Of a stretch of DNA of 64,000 nt, positions 1 to 7,352 are shown piece after piece. The DNA lies in assembly GCA_910585595.1 (NCBI GenBank), contig CAJUET010000011.1, forward strand, positions 7,259 through 71,258. The letters are read 5' to 3'. A program made the translations under genes and the position numbers. The notes under the pieces were generated by a model that worked only from the letters and a program-made list of their open reading frames with translations, made no database searches and was not told where the DNA came from. How positions within the stretch are numbered: position 1 is the stretch's first letter; the number at the start of each line of letters is the position of its first letter. The DNA is from an uncultured Christensenella sp. GTDB lineage: Bacteria; Bacillota; Clostridia; Christensenellales; Borkfalkiaceae.

Positions 1-469
1 CGTCTTGAATCATGTTGAGAACTTCGGCTCTGGGAATATATACGGTATCTAAAAATTCGTCTTGATCGAGGTGCTCTTTTCCCTCGCTGAGCCCGTCCGC
101 CTTATAAATATATATTTTTTCGTTCGTATATCCGGGAGTCGGATAGAGCACGGTCAAAAGTTTCAGGCTGTCCGCCACGAGCCCCGTCTCCTCCGAAAGC
201 TCGCGTGCGGCGGCTTTTTCCGGATTCTCGCCTGCATTAAGTTTGCCTGCCGGAATTTCGTACAGTTCTTCTTTATAGGCGTAACGGTATTGCCGCACAA
301 GCGCAATCCCCTTTTCCGTTTCTGCAAGAACCGAAGCGCCGCCCGTGTGTTCCACGATCTCGCGCTTACACGGCTTTCCGTCGGGAAGAAGCGCGTCGTC
401 ACAGCGGAGCGACAAAATCTTTCCGCGGTAAATGTAATTTTCCGAAACCGTCTTTTCCTCGTACTTCAT
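1..469 (-). CDS. NUDIX hydrolase, ADP-ribose pyrophosphatase-like (partial, cut by window edge)
   Basis: Translation from ATG at 469 begins MKYEEKTVSENYIYRGKIL and runs open to the window edge (about 156 residues visible). It carries a complete Nudix box: GKLNAGENPEK followed by AAARELSEETGL, matching Gx5Ex7REUxEExGU. The upstream 'R.Y.YA..ELYEIPAGKL' strand is typical of the NudF/ADP-ribose pyrophosphatase subgroup, which hydrolyses ADP-ribose to AMP and ribose-5-phosphate in the cytoplasm. Its start lies 6 bp downstream of the stop of the preceding gene, so the two are probably co-transcribed from the promoter at 1232-1259. Substrate is inferred from subgroup resemblance; the C-terminus is not visible. 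Confidence 0.85.
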   Translation of the reverse strand, partial: MKYEEKTVSENYIYRGKILSLRCDDALLPDGKPCKREIVEHTGGASVLAETEKGIALVRQYRYAYKEELYEIPAGKLNAGENPEKAAARELSEETGLVADSLKLLTVLYPTPGYTNEKIYIYKADGLSEGKEHLDQDEFLDTVYIPRAEVLNMIQD

Positions 470-475
470 AATTTT

Positions 476-1198
476 TTATTCGAGCTCGCGGCTTGCCTTG
501 ATGAGCTCCCTGCCTCCGTCTAAAAAAAGTGCACGCAAAAAATAACGATAGCCTGAAAGCAATGCATTGATCGAAGAAAGATTGTTCTTACCCGCAGCCT
601 GAATAAGTTCAGATAACATCATATCGCCTGCGATAGCGTCAACGGTCGAAAGCGAAAGCGTTTTGAGCCAAGCACGCTCTTCGATTGCAAGCGCGGTGAA
701 TTTTTCCCACGAAGCGCTCTTGATTCTTGCCTTCTGCACGGCGTCTTCATCGCGCACGGGTCTTGAAACGTCGGGAAAACATTCCTTTACGATATCGCGG
801 AAGGGGCGGAGCATTCTATCGGAAAACAACGCAAAACTTGCCGTATAACTTCCGTCCTCGTAGAAATATCTTAAAAGAAAATCGTCGAACTTAATGCGCC
901 CCGCGTCAATATCCACAAGCAGGCAGAATACGAACGCAATTACTTCCCCCCTGTCCTCGGGAAGAAACGCTTTTCCGTGAAAGGACGCGCCGGAAGCGGG
1001 AAAGCGGAGATATTTTTTCTTTGCATAGGGATAGTCGAACCGCTCCACAACAGCGGAAAAAAGATCGGTAAGCGCTCTGCATTCCGCAATCGAACGTAAC
1101 ACTTCTTCGATACGGGCATCTGCCACCATATACTTTTCGCTCATGAGTTTGTCGCACGCTTGAAAAAAGCGGTTCAACTGTTGTACGCTTGTTTCCAT
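476..1198 (-). CDS. Unrecognised 240-aa cytoplasmic protein
   Basis: The ORF starts METSVQQLNRFFQACDK and has a balanced, mostly helical composition, without signal peptide or obvious membrane segment. I recognise no catalytic motif. It is followed 6 bp later by the NUDIX gene and preceded by a good sigma-A promoter, so it is the first gene of a two-gene transcription unit. The C-terminal part (LLSGYRYFLRALFLDGGREL) is amphipathic. Coding status is well supported by length, codon pattern and promoter placement, but the function is unknown. Confidence 0.75.
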   Translation of the reverse strand: METSVQQLNRFFQACDKLMSEKYMVADARIEEVLRSIAECRALTDLFSAVVERFDYPYAKKKYLRFPASGASFHGKAFLPEDRGEVIAFVFCLLVDIDAGRIKFDDFLLRYFYEDGSYTASFALFSDRMLRPFRDIVKECFPDVSRPVRDEDAVQKARIKSASWEKFTALAIEERAWLKTLSLSTVDAIAGDMMLSELIQAAGKNNLSSINALLSGYRYFLRALFLDGGRELIKASRELE

Positions 1199-1231
1199 TG
1201 TTTCCTCCGAATGGTTCGCCTATTTTTCTAT

Positions 1232-1259
1232 ATTATAACACAAAACAAAAAAATGTTAA
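1232..1259 (-). promoter_or_regulatory. Sigma-A promoter for the 1198/NUDIX unit
   Basis: On the minus strand there is a -35 TTAACA (5/6 to consensus) at 1254-1259, a 16-bp spacer and a perfect -10 TATAAT at 1232-1237. It lies about 35 bp upstream of the start codon at 1198 and is divergent from the promoter of the HPr-like gene. Confidence 0.65.
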
Positions 1260-1278
1260 AGAATTTTTCCCAAATATC

Positions 1279-1307
1279 TTGCTTTTATCCCGTTTTTTAT
1301 GTATAAT
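1279..1307 (+). promoter_or_regulatory. Putative sigma-A promoter for HPr-like gene
   Basis: A perfect -10 TATAAT at 1302-1307 is preceded by a weak -35 TTGCTT at 1279-1284 with a 17-bp spacer. It is 34 bp upstream of the ATG at 1342, which has a good AAGGAG ribosome binding site. Confidence 0.5.
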
Positions 1308-1341
1308 GTAGGAAATCATATAAATAAGGAGAATTACAATT

Positions 1342-1569
1342 ATGAAATCTATGAAAATTTCTCTTGAAATGGCTCAGCGCGTAAAAGATTTCGTTGCTAT
1401 CACCCAAAACTGCGACTGCGAAATCATTTTAAAAAGCGGTAAATACGTCGTAGATGCAAAATCGATTCTCGGCATTTTCAGCCTCGATCTTTCCAAACCG
1501 CTCACCGTTGAAATTTACAGCGACGATTGTGCGGAACTCCTTGATGCGCTTGCAAAATTTGCCGCTTAA
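1342..1569 (+). CDS. HPr-family protein lacking the catalytic histidine (Crh-like)
   Basis: A 75-residue protein with HPr length and fold pattern (beta strand, helix starting at MAQRVKDFV, strand CEIILKSGKYVVDAKS, helix). The segment KSILGIFSLDL aligns with the HPr region around the regulatory serine (KSIMG), so that serine is kept. The phosphocarrier histidine normally found near residue 15 in a HARPA-type motif is absent; that stretch reads RVKDFVAITQ. This combination is seen in Crh and similar HPr paralogues that act in catabolite regulation rather than sugar transport. It has its own promoter and a strong hairpin directly downstream, so it is monocistronic. Regulatory role is inference. 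Confidence 0.75.
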   Translation: MKSMKISLEMAQRVKDFVAITQNCDCEIILKSGKYVVDAKSILGIFSLDLSKPLTVEIYSDDCAELLDALAKFAA

Positions 1570-1585
1570 CGAAATTTTAAAAATC

Positions 1586-1640
1586 AAGCGAAAACGCAAA
1601 GTCGCTTAAAGATTTTAAGCGACTTTGCGTTCTTTCGCTT
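1586..1640 (+). terminator. Very long hairpin after HPr-like gene
   Basis: Two arms of about 25 nt (1586-1610 and 1614-1640) pair almost completely around a 3-nt loop, with only a 2-nt bulge. It sits 16 bp downstream of the HPr-like stop codon and 24 bp upstream of the DUF4364 start. Probable terminator, although the T-run is short, so it may also act as an mRNA stabiliser. Confidence 0.6.
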
Positions 1641-1663
1641 AATTCGGAGAACCAAAGAGAACC

Positions 1664-2188
1664 ATGCAGATCAAAGGCGAAACTTCTATTAACAAGTTAA
1701 TACTTCTTTTCGTCTTTGACAAGATGGAAATTCCCCTATCCGAGCGAACGCTGATCGATATGTGCACTTCGTCCAACGATTGGATGAATTACATGGATTG
1801 TATCGTGCTCATTCACAAACTCCTTTCGGACGGGTTTATTTGCGAAATTCCGAATAAGTACGATACGCTGTACACTATCACGCCCGAAGGCAGAGAATCG
1901 CTTGCGAATTTTTATATCAATATTCCGCTCAGCTTACGGGAAGAGATTTCACGATTTGTCAAGCAAAACAGCGCCAAATTCCGTACGCGACAGGACTGCA
2001 AATCGGACTATTCCTTGAACAACGACGGAACTTATACCGTACTTTTAAGGATCCTTGCACCTATGCAGCCCATGCTCGAACTCAAATTCGTCGTTCCCGA
2101 CCGAAAAACGGCACACAACATCTGTAAAAAATGGGAAGACCAAGCCGCGGAGCTCTATTCCGCAGTCTACGATACTTTAATCGATTAA
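1664..2188 (+). CDS. DUF4364 family winged-helix protein
   Basis: A 174-aa protein beginning MQIKGETSINKLILLFVFDK. The N-terminal half has the helix-turn-helix/wing pattern of DUF4364 proteins (LSERTLIDMC..., then a second helix and a 'LYTITPEGRESLANF' wing), a family found in Clostridia next to housekeeping genes and thought to be DNA-binding regulators. The C-terminal half is a beta-rich domain ending in KKWEDQAAELYSAVYDTL. The next gene starts 17 bp downstream, so the two are likely co-transcribed. The regulatory target is unknown. Confidence 0.8.
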   Translation: MQIKGETSINKLILLFVFDKMEIPLSERTLIDMCTSSNDWMNYMDCIVLIHKLLSDGFICEIPNKYDTLYTITPEGRESLANFYINIPLSLREEISRFVKQNSAKFRTRQDCKSDYSLNNDGTYTVLLRILAPMQPMLELKFVVPDRKTAHNICKKWEDQAAELYSAVYDTLID

Positions 2189-2205
2189 ACTTATGAGGTA
2201 ACAAA

Positions 2206-2460
2206 ATGATAACCTATTCTACAAAAGGAACTTGCAGCAAACAAATTATTTTCGACATCGACGCGGAGCACAAAATTCACAACGTCAAATTTATAGGCGG
2301 TTGCAGCGGAAATTTGCAGGGGCTCGCCCGTCTCGTCGAAGGAAAAACTCCCGAAGAAATTGTACCCGTTCTCGAAGGCATTCGCTGTAAACAGAATACG
2401 TCCTGCCCCGATCAGCTGGCACAGGCGTTGAAGCCCTATCTTTCACCCGAGACAAAATAA
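2206..2460 (+). CDS. TSCPD-domain protein (TIGR03905-type)
   Basis: An 84-aa protein with the TSCPD signature near the C-terminus (CKQNTSCPDQLAQAL) and an earlier GCSGNLQGLARLVEG segment. These cysteine-rich small proteins resemble the C-terminal zinc-binding domain of vitamin B12-dependent ribonucleotide reductases, but the stand-alone form has no assigned function. Cysteines lie at about residues 10, 33, 61 and 67. A ribosome binding site (GAGGTAAC) precedes the ATG, and a bidirectional terminator follows immediately. Confidence 0.8.
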   Translation: MITYSTKGTCSKQIIFDIDAEHKIHNVKFIGGCSGNLQGLARLVEGKTPEEIVPVLEGIRCKQNTSCPDQLAQALKPYLSPETK

Positions 2461-2492
2461 AAAAAATCCCGACCTTAAAGGTCGGGATTTTT
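2461..2492. terminator. Bidirectional rho-independent terminator
   Basis: An 11-bp stem (2464-2474 with 2480-2490; arms AAATCCCGACC and GGTCGGGATTT) is flanked by A-run on one side and T-run on the other. It separates the convergent TSCPD gene and sdaA and overlaps the sdaA stop codon region. Confidence 0.85.
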
Positions 2493-3687
2493 AACAGAAC
2501 TTATAATTTGCGGCGAGTCCTCCTTCGCTCGTTTCACGGTAACGGGCATTGATATCGATACCCGTCTCGTACATTGTTTGAACAATCAGATCGAAAGAAA
2601 TCCGCCTTGTGCCGCAAAGTAAGCGCGCAACTCTTGCACTGTCCAATGCACGCATAGCAGCCACGGCATTTCGTTCGATACAGGGTATTTGAACGTATCC
2701 TTCGACGGGATCGCAAGTAAGCCCCAATTGATGTTCAAGAGCGATCTCCGCCGCATACTCTACTTCTTCGGAATTGGAATTAAACAGTGTTGCAACGGCT
2801 GCCGCAGCCATCGAAGTTGCGGTTCCGATCTCCGCCTGACACCCTGCCTCCGCACCGCTGACGGAGGCATTCGTCTTTATAACGCTTCCGATCATGCCCG
2901 CGACCGCAAGCGCGTTTATAATTTTCTCATCGGAAAAATTGTTCCGCTCTTTAAAATAAACAAGGAGCGCCGGAAGCACGCCGCACGCGCCGCAGGTGGG
3001 CGCGGTCACAATCGTTCCCCCGCCCGCATTCTCTTCCGCCGCGGCGAACGCATAACTTGCGATCATACGCCTTTCCTTTTCTTCGTCCAGTTCCCCGGCG
3101 ATGGGCAAGGAAAGCCGTTTTGCCTTGCGCATCACATGCAATTTTCCGGGGAGAACACCTTCCGCCGCAACGCCGCGCCGAACCGCCCCCTGCATTGTCA
3201 TCCAAACCTTTTCAAGATATTCCCGAATAGTCGGCTCAAAACGGTATACGGATTCATAAAGCGGTATTTTTTGATCGTGACAGTATCCCTTCCACTCGCT
3301 GAAATTGCCGAACGGATACGCGCTCTCTTCCGTCCTTGTTTCGCCGAGCACAGTGACATTTCCCCCGCCGATGGAAAGATAAGTAACTTCTCCGACCTTC
3401 TCTCCCCCTTCCGAATACGCCATGAAAGTCATGGTGTTTGGGTGCGGTAAGTCTTGTTTATCGGGATCGAACTTTACTTCCGCTTTTCTGTTTTTGAATA
3501 CGGACATGATCGCAAAGTCGGTCAAATGCCCCTTCCCCGTCATTGCAAGAGAGCCGTAAAGAGTCACCTCGTAGCGGAAAGCCGACGGATACCGTTTCAA
3601 AAAATCGTTCGTTGCATATTCCGGTCCCATAGAGTGGGAGCTCGAAGGTCCCCGACCGATTTTATAAACTTCTGTTAACGAATACAT
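2491..3687 (-). CDS. sdaA: L-serine ammonia-lyase (single-chain, iron-sulphur type)
   Basis: A 398-aa protein that deaminates L-serine to pyruvate and ammonia. The N-terminal domain contains the signature SSSHSMGPEYA at about residues 15-25. The C-terminal catalytic domain has the conserved cysteines expected to hold the [4Fe-4S] cluster in TAPTCGACGVLPALL, GCQAEIGTA and LTCDPVEGYVQIPCIERN. The fusion of the beta-type N-terminal and alpha-type C-terminal regions in one chain is the single-polypeptide form. It is divergent from the DUF1294 gene, with 47 bp between the starts. sdaA is used by family; no second subunit is present nearby. Confidence 0.93.
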   Translation of the reverse strand: MYSLTEVYKIGRGPSSSHSMGPEYATNDFLKRYPSAFRYEVTLYGSLAMTGKGHLTDFAIMSVFKNRKAEVKFDPDKQDLPHPNTMTFMAYSEGGEKVGEVTYLSIGGGNVTVLGETRTEESAYPFGNFSEWKGYCHDQKIPLYESVYRFEPTIREYLEKVWMTMQGAVRRGVAAEGVLPGKLHVMRKAKRLSLPIAGELDEEKERRMIASYAFAAAEENAGGGTIVTAPTCGACGVLPALLVYFKERNNFSDEKIINALAVAGMIGSVIKTNASVSGAEAGCQAEIGTATSMAAAAVATLFNSNSEEVEYAAEIALEHQLGLTCDPVEGYVQIPCIERNAVAAMRALDSARVARLLCGTRRISFDLIVQTMYETGIDINARYRETSEGGLAANYKFC

Positions 3688-3734
3688 TTTAGATTCCTTT
3701 TAAGTTTTCGAAGCTTGCACATACTGTAAGCGTT

Positions 3735-4031
3735 ATGATCTTTCTCTATGTTCTTTTGGGAATATATATCCTTGCCGTAAACTTCGCTTCGTTCATGCTC
3801 GTAAAGCGTCAATATGAAGAATGGGAGGCAGGCGACGAAACCGCACGCAAGACGGACGGAAAAATCGTTCTTGCCGCGCTCCTCGGCGGCGCAACCGCAA
3901 TTTACGTTACGATGTTCTGTTTAAAATACCGTTTGAGCAATTTGCTCTTAATGATCTTAATGCCTGTTCTTGCCGCATTAAACGTCTATTGCTTTTTTCT
4001 CGGTTTCAGAGGCATCTACTACGTTTGGTGA
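3735..4031 (+). CDS. DUF1294 small membrane protein
   Basis: A 98-aa protein with an N-terminal membrane helix (residues 1-20), a short charged loop (KRQYEEWEAGDETARKTDGK), the DUF1294 motif region KIVLAALLGGATAIYVTMF followed by a basic KYRLSN, and a C-terminal membrane helix. DUF1294 proteins are small integral membrane proteins of unknown function. It converges on the HAD gene with only 6 bp between the stops. Confidence 0.75.
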   Translation: MIFLYVLLGIYILAVNFASFMLVKRQYEEWEAGDETARKTDGKIVLAALLGGATAIYVTMFCLKYRLSNLLLMILMPVLAALNVYCFFLGFRGIYYVW

Positions 4032-4037
4032 TCAACG

Positions 4038-4874
4038 TCAAACATCCCCGAAACCAGAATTCTTTTCGAGCCACTTTACAACGCCGTCCTCTTCACAATA
4101 GCCGATGATCCCCGTCGATTTCTGTTTGAGCCATTCGTCTGCATTCATAACGGCATACTTCTCGTCGCACACGTCAAACATATCCGAATCATTGGAGGAA
4201 TCTCCGAAGCATACAACTCTGTCGCACCCTGTGATTTCTTTTATCTTTTTAACGCCATTCGCCTTCGTTGCCTCGCGCGGAGAAATTTCCATCCAAAAAT
4301 CGCTTTGATAGGTCTCCTGATGATAAATGCAGATATAGCGCGAATCGAGTTTTAAATCATTCCAAGCGCGTTCGAGAGTCGACTGCGGACCGATACACTT
4401 AAAATAAAAGACGGAGCCACTCAAAAGTTCGGTTTCGTTTTGCGCGCTTACGATGCGCGTATCATCTTTCCTGCGCAAAAGATAGCGTTGCATTCCGATG
4501 CTCTCGCTTCCCGAAATCCAGGAGACACGCTCGCGCGAACGGTCACTCGTTACGCCGAATACGAAAGGCTGAATGTTGTGTGCGCGAAGCACGGAATAGA
4601 TATAAGATTTGTCTTCATCATTGAACAAAACGGCATTCAACGTCTGCCCCGTTTTGGGATGGTAAATCAAGCCACCGTTATAGAGCACAACGGGAATATT
4701 CAATTCAAGACCTGCAACCGCCTTTTGGGCACTTTCATAGGAACGTGCGGTGGCATAAGTAAACATAAGCCCCCGCTCGATCATGCGATTGAGCTTCTCC
4801 CGGCTATATTCGGAAACACGCTCCTCTTTCGTGAGCAACGTCCCGTCTAAATCGGTTACGAATAACGTTTTCAT
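4038..4874 (-). CDS. Cof-type HAD-superfamily phosphatase
   Basis: A 278-aa protein with all HAD motifs: motif I DLDGTLL (nucleophile aspartate at about residue 8), motif II TYATARS, the catalytic lysine in EATKANGVKKI, and motif III/IV FGDSSNDSDMF. The large C2-type cap between motifs II and III places it in the Cof/YbiV group, which dephosphorylates sugar phosphates and cofactors such as pyridoxal phosphate or FMN. Substrate cannot be told from the sequence. It has its own promoter (4886-4915). Confidence 0.9.
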   Translation of the reverse strand: MKTLFVTDLDGTLLTKEERVSEYSREKLNRMIERGLMFTYATARSYESAQKAVAGLELNIPVVLYNGGLIYHPKTGQTLNAVLFNDEDKSYIYSVLRAHNIQPFVFGVTSDRSRERVSWISGSESIGMQRYLLRRKDDTRIVSAQNETELLSGSVFYFKCIGPQSTLERAWNDLKLDSRYICIYHQETYQSDFWMEISPREATKANGVKKIKEITGCDRVVCFGDSSNDSDMFDVCDEKYAVMNADEWLKQKSTGIIGYCEEDGVVKWLEKNSGFGDV

Positions 4875-4885
4875 ATTTCCCTATT

Positions 4886-4915
4886 ATTATAACACAAATT
4901 GCCCGATTGAGTCAC
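4886..4915 (-). promoter_or_regulatory. Sigma-A promoter for the HAD gene
   Basis: On the minus strand the perfect -10 TATAAT (4886-4891) is preceded after 18 bp by GTGACT (4910-4915, 4/6 to -35). The start codon is 12 bp beyond the -10, so the 5' leader is very short. Confidence 0.5.
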
Positions 4916-4956
4916 TTTTCAAATGAAAAAATTCCAACAAAATTGAGTGAAACTTG

Positions 4957-5856
4957 TCAAAAATTCTTTTTTGGCTTAAACAGATTGACGAATGCCCTAA
5001 GAGCATAGGAAACGCTCGCATTTTTGGGAAGCGCGATCCCCACAGAGCGGGTGGGCAACAACGGCTCTACGTCGAGTTCGAAAATCGTTCCAAGCGCCAC
5101 TTTATTTTGTGCGTACTCCCGCGGAAGACATCCGATCCCCATCCCCTCGGCGACAAGCTTTTTCATAAAGCCCCAACTGTCGACTTCTATAGCGGGTTGA
5201 AGTTTAATACCGAGATTTTCGGTATAGTGATTAAAAGACGTACGAAATACGGTGTGCGCTTCCATGAGAAGCAAGGGATATTTTTGCAAATCCCAAACAG
5301 AAATCTTTTTTCCTTGCAGTTCTCTAAACGGTTCGCCTGCAATGAATACGTCGTTCAACAGCATGACCGTATCATTTACCACGATTCCGTCGTCCGCTTC
5401 AAGAGGAAGATTTAAGAAGCCCACGTCACAGCGGTCGGCTTTCAGATATTCGACGATTTTGGGCGAGACATCGGACGTCAGTTCGAACTTTACGTCAGGG
5501 TAAAGCTTATGATACTCCACAAGGCGATCCGCGATACAATACTGAAAAATTGTCTCCGACGCACCGATGCGAAGCGTTCCCTGTGCACTGTGGCGGAGCT
5601 TCGACAGTTTATCCTCAACACCCGACAAGAGCCGCAACGCCTTTTCAACGTCGTCGATAATGAGTTCGCCGCCCTGCGCGGTTAGCTCCATCCCCCTATG
5701 CCCGCGGTTAAAGAGCGTCATGCCAAGTTGCCCTTCGAGTTGCCGTATTGCCTGCGATACTGCTGGTTGGGAAATAAACAGTTCTTCCGCCGCTTTTGTA
5801 AGACTTCCGCTCCGTGCGACAGTGTAAAATACTTTATAAAGTTCAAGATTCAGCAT
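4957..5856 (-). CDS. LysR-family transcriptional regulator
   Basis: A 299-aa protein. The N-terminal winged helix-turn-helix is clear (LTKAAEELFISQPAVSQAI at about residues 18-36, followed by RQLEGQLGMTLFNR). The remainder is the two-lobed periplasmic-binding-like effector domain starting near GTLRIGASETIF (about residue 93). Its start lies 12 bp after the mnmE stop, so it can be transcribed from the mnmE promoter. LysR proteins often control divergent neighbours, but no divergent gene is adjacent here. The effector and targets are unknown. Confidence 0.92.
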   Translation of the reverse strand: MLNLELYKVFYTVARSGSLTKAAEELFISQPAVSQAIRQLEGQLGMTLFNRGHRGMELTAQGGELIIDDVEKALRLLSGVEDKLSKLRHSAQGTLRIGASETIFQYCIADRLVEYHKLYPDVKFELTSDVSPKIVEYLKADRCDVGFLNLPLEADDGIVVNDTVMLLNDVFIAGEPFRELQGKKISVWDLQKYPLLLMEAHTVFRTSFNHYTENLGIKLQPAIEVDSWGFMKKLVAEGMGIGCLPREYAQNKVALGTIFELDVEPLLPTRSVGIALPKNASVSYALRAFVNLFKPKKNF

Positions 5857-5868
5857 AGCTTTTACCTC

Positions 5869-7158
5869 TCATTTTCCGACACAGAATTTTTCAAATATTT
5901 CATCTATGACCGCCTCGGAAGCATTCTCGCCGCTGACCAGTCCGAGCGCATTTAATGCCTTTGCGATATCCTCGGCATAGAGCTCGGCAGGCAAACTCTG
6001 TTTAACCGCACCTATCGCTGATTCTACGCCCTTCTTTGCTTCGGACAGCGCATTGTAATGCCGCTCTTCCAAAAGATATATCCCATCATTTTCGCGCCCG
6101 AAGCCGCGCTCGTATATAATATTGCGAAGCTCGTTCATTCCTTCGCCCGTTTCTGCGGAAACCACAATATCACACCCTGTGCACTTTTGAATATCGCTCT
6201 TTGCTCCCACGGCAATAACGGCTACACCGGCGGGAAATTTTACGGGAAATTCATCACCCTCTTTCAGCCATAGAATCAAATCGGCACTTTTGATCGCTTT
6301 TTCCGCGCGCGAAATTCCGTCACGCTCTATGATATCTTCGCTTTCGTGAAGACCTGCCGTATCAAAAATACGGAAATTCACGCCGTTTATTTCAAGACTG
6401 CTCTCCACTATATCGCGCGTCGTACCCGCAATTTGCGAAACGATTGCGCGGTCATAACCCAAAAGCGCGTTGAAAAGGGTGCTCTTTCCCGCGTTCGGCG
6501 CACCGCATAAAACAACGGAAACGCCTGATTTCAATTTTTTACCCGCCCGATACTGTAAAAGAAGCGATTGTAATGCCGAATCAACTTCGTTAAGGCGGAT
6601 GAGCGTCTCTTCTCCCGTCTCCGCAGACAGATCCTCTTCCGGATAATCGAGGTCTGCGTCTATTTTAGCAAGGCATTCCAAAAGAAGCGAAGAAAGGCGC
6701 TTTCCTTCTTTCGTCAACTTCTCCCCGTATAGTGTATATCCCGCGCGGACTTCAGCCTCGGACTCCGCATTTATCATGTCCGCCATGCCTTCCGCCGCGG
6801 AAAGAGAAAGTTTTCCGTTTAAAAAAGCGCGTTTAGTAAACTCGCCGCGCTTCGCGGGACGCGCCCCCAGTTCATAGGTTTTTTCAAGCAAACCGCGGGC
6901 AATCTCCCTCCCGCCGTGACAATGAAATTCTACGGTATCTTCGCCCGTAAAAGACTTAGGCGCACGGAAGTATACGCACATTCCAAAATCGCGAAAAGCA
7001 CCGCAATCGATCTCGCCTGCGTAAAGCATATTGGGAGTCCATTTTTCTTTTTTTAAAAAAATTCTTTTTGCAAATTCGAGCACGCCGTCGCCGCTCACTC
7101 TTACGATTGCGACTCCGCCCTTTCCCGTTGCGGTTGCGATTGCAGAAATCGGTTCCAT
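5869..7158 (-). CDS. mnmE: tRNA modification GTPase MnmE
   Basis: A 429-aa protein that, with MnmG, adds the aminomethyl or carboxymethylaminomethyl group to U34 of certain tRNAs. The N-terminal tetrahydrofolate-binding domain starts ISAIATATGKGGVAIVRVSG. The inserted G domain has the P-loop GAPNAGKSTL (about residue 222), switch region TTRD and DTAG. The protein ends with the conserved C-terminal CVGK carrying the essential cysteine. It is slightly shorter than the usual 450-460 aa, and the G4 motif reads AKSD instead of NKxD. mnmE often sits near the replication origin with rnpA/yidC, but not here. Confidence 0.95.
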   Translation of the reverse strand: MEPISAIATATGKGGVAIVRVSGDGVLEFAKRIFLKKEKWTPNMLYAGEIDCGAFRDFGMCVYFRAPKSFTGEDTVEFHCHGGREIARGLLEKTYELGARPAKRGEFTKRAFLNGKLSLSAAEGMADMINAESEAEVRAGYTLYGEKLTKEGKRLSSLLLECLAKIDADLDYPEEDLSAETGEETLIRLNEVDSALQSLLLQYRAGKKLKSGVSVVLCGAPNAGKSTLFNALLGYDRAIVSQIAGTTRDIVESSLEINGVNFRIFDTAGLHESEDIIERDGISRAEKAIKSADLILWLKEGDEFPVKFPAGVAVIAVGAKSDIQKCTGCDIVVSAETGEGMNELRNIIYERGFGRENDGIYLLEERHYNALSEAKKGVESAIGAVKQSLPAELYAEDIAKALNALGLVSGENASEAVIDEIFEKFCVGK

Positions 7159-7221
7159 ATTACACCTAAAACTTTTTTTATAAAAAACAATTGCTCAAAA
7201 GTATAATCTGTATTTATAGAA

Positions 7222-7250
7222 ATTATAGCATATCGCCATAAAATTGACAA
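7222..7250 (-). promoter_or_regulatory. Sigma-A promoter for mnmE-lysR
   Basis: The minus strand shows TTGTCA (5/6, 7245-7250), a 17-bp spacer and a perfect TATAAT (7222-7227), about 63 bp upstream of the mnmE start. I see nothing else in 7159-7294. Confidence 0.7.
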
Positions 7251-7294
7251 CTGTTTTAATTGTAAATTATATTTGCGAGAAAATAAATGAAAAG

Positions 7295-7332
7295 TAAAAA
7301 CCCTGCCGCACATTACGCGGGAGGGTTTTTAG
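7295..7332 (-). terminator. Terminator of the large minus-strand operon
   Basis: On the minus strand, AAAAACCCTCCCGC pairs with GCGGCAGGGTTTTT around a 6-nt loop, with one internal mismatch and a terminal T-run. It lies 21 bp downstream of the stop of the 1,189-aa membrane protein. It marks the likely 3' end of the transcript beginning near 33.16 kb. Confidence 0.75.
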
Positions 7333-7352
7333 ATTCAATTAAATTTCTCATC

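Noticed and set aside
2689..3450. 253-codon plus-strand frame opposite sdaA
   Set aside because: It lies wholly within the well-supported sdaA gene, has Cys/Arg-rich low-quality composition and no ribosome binding site.
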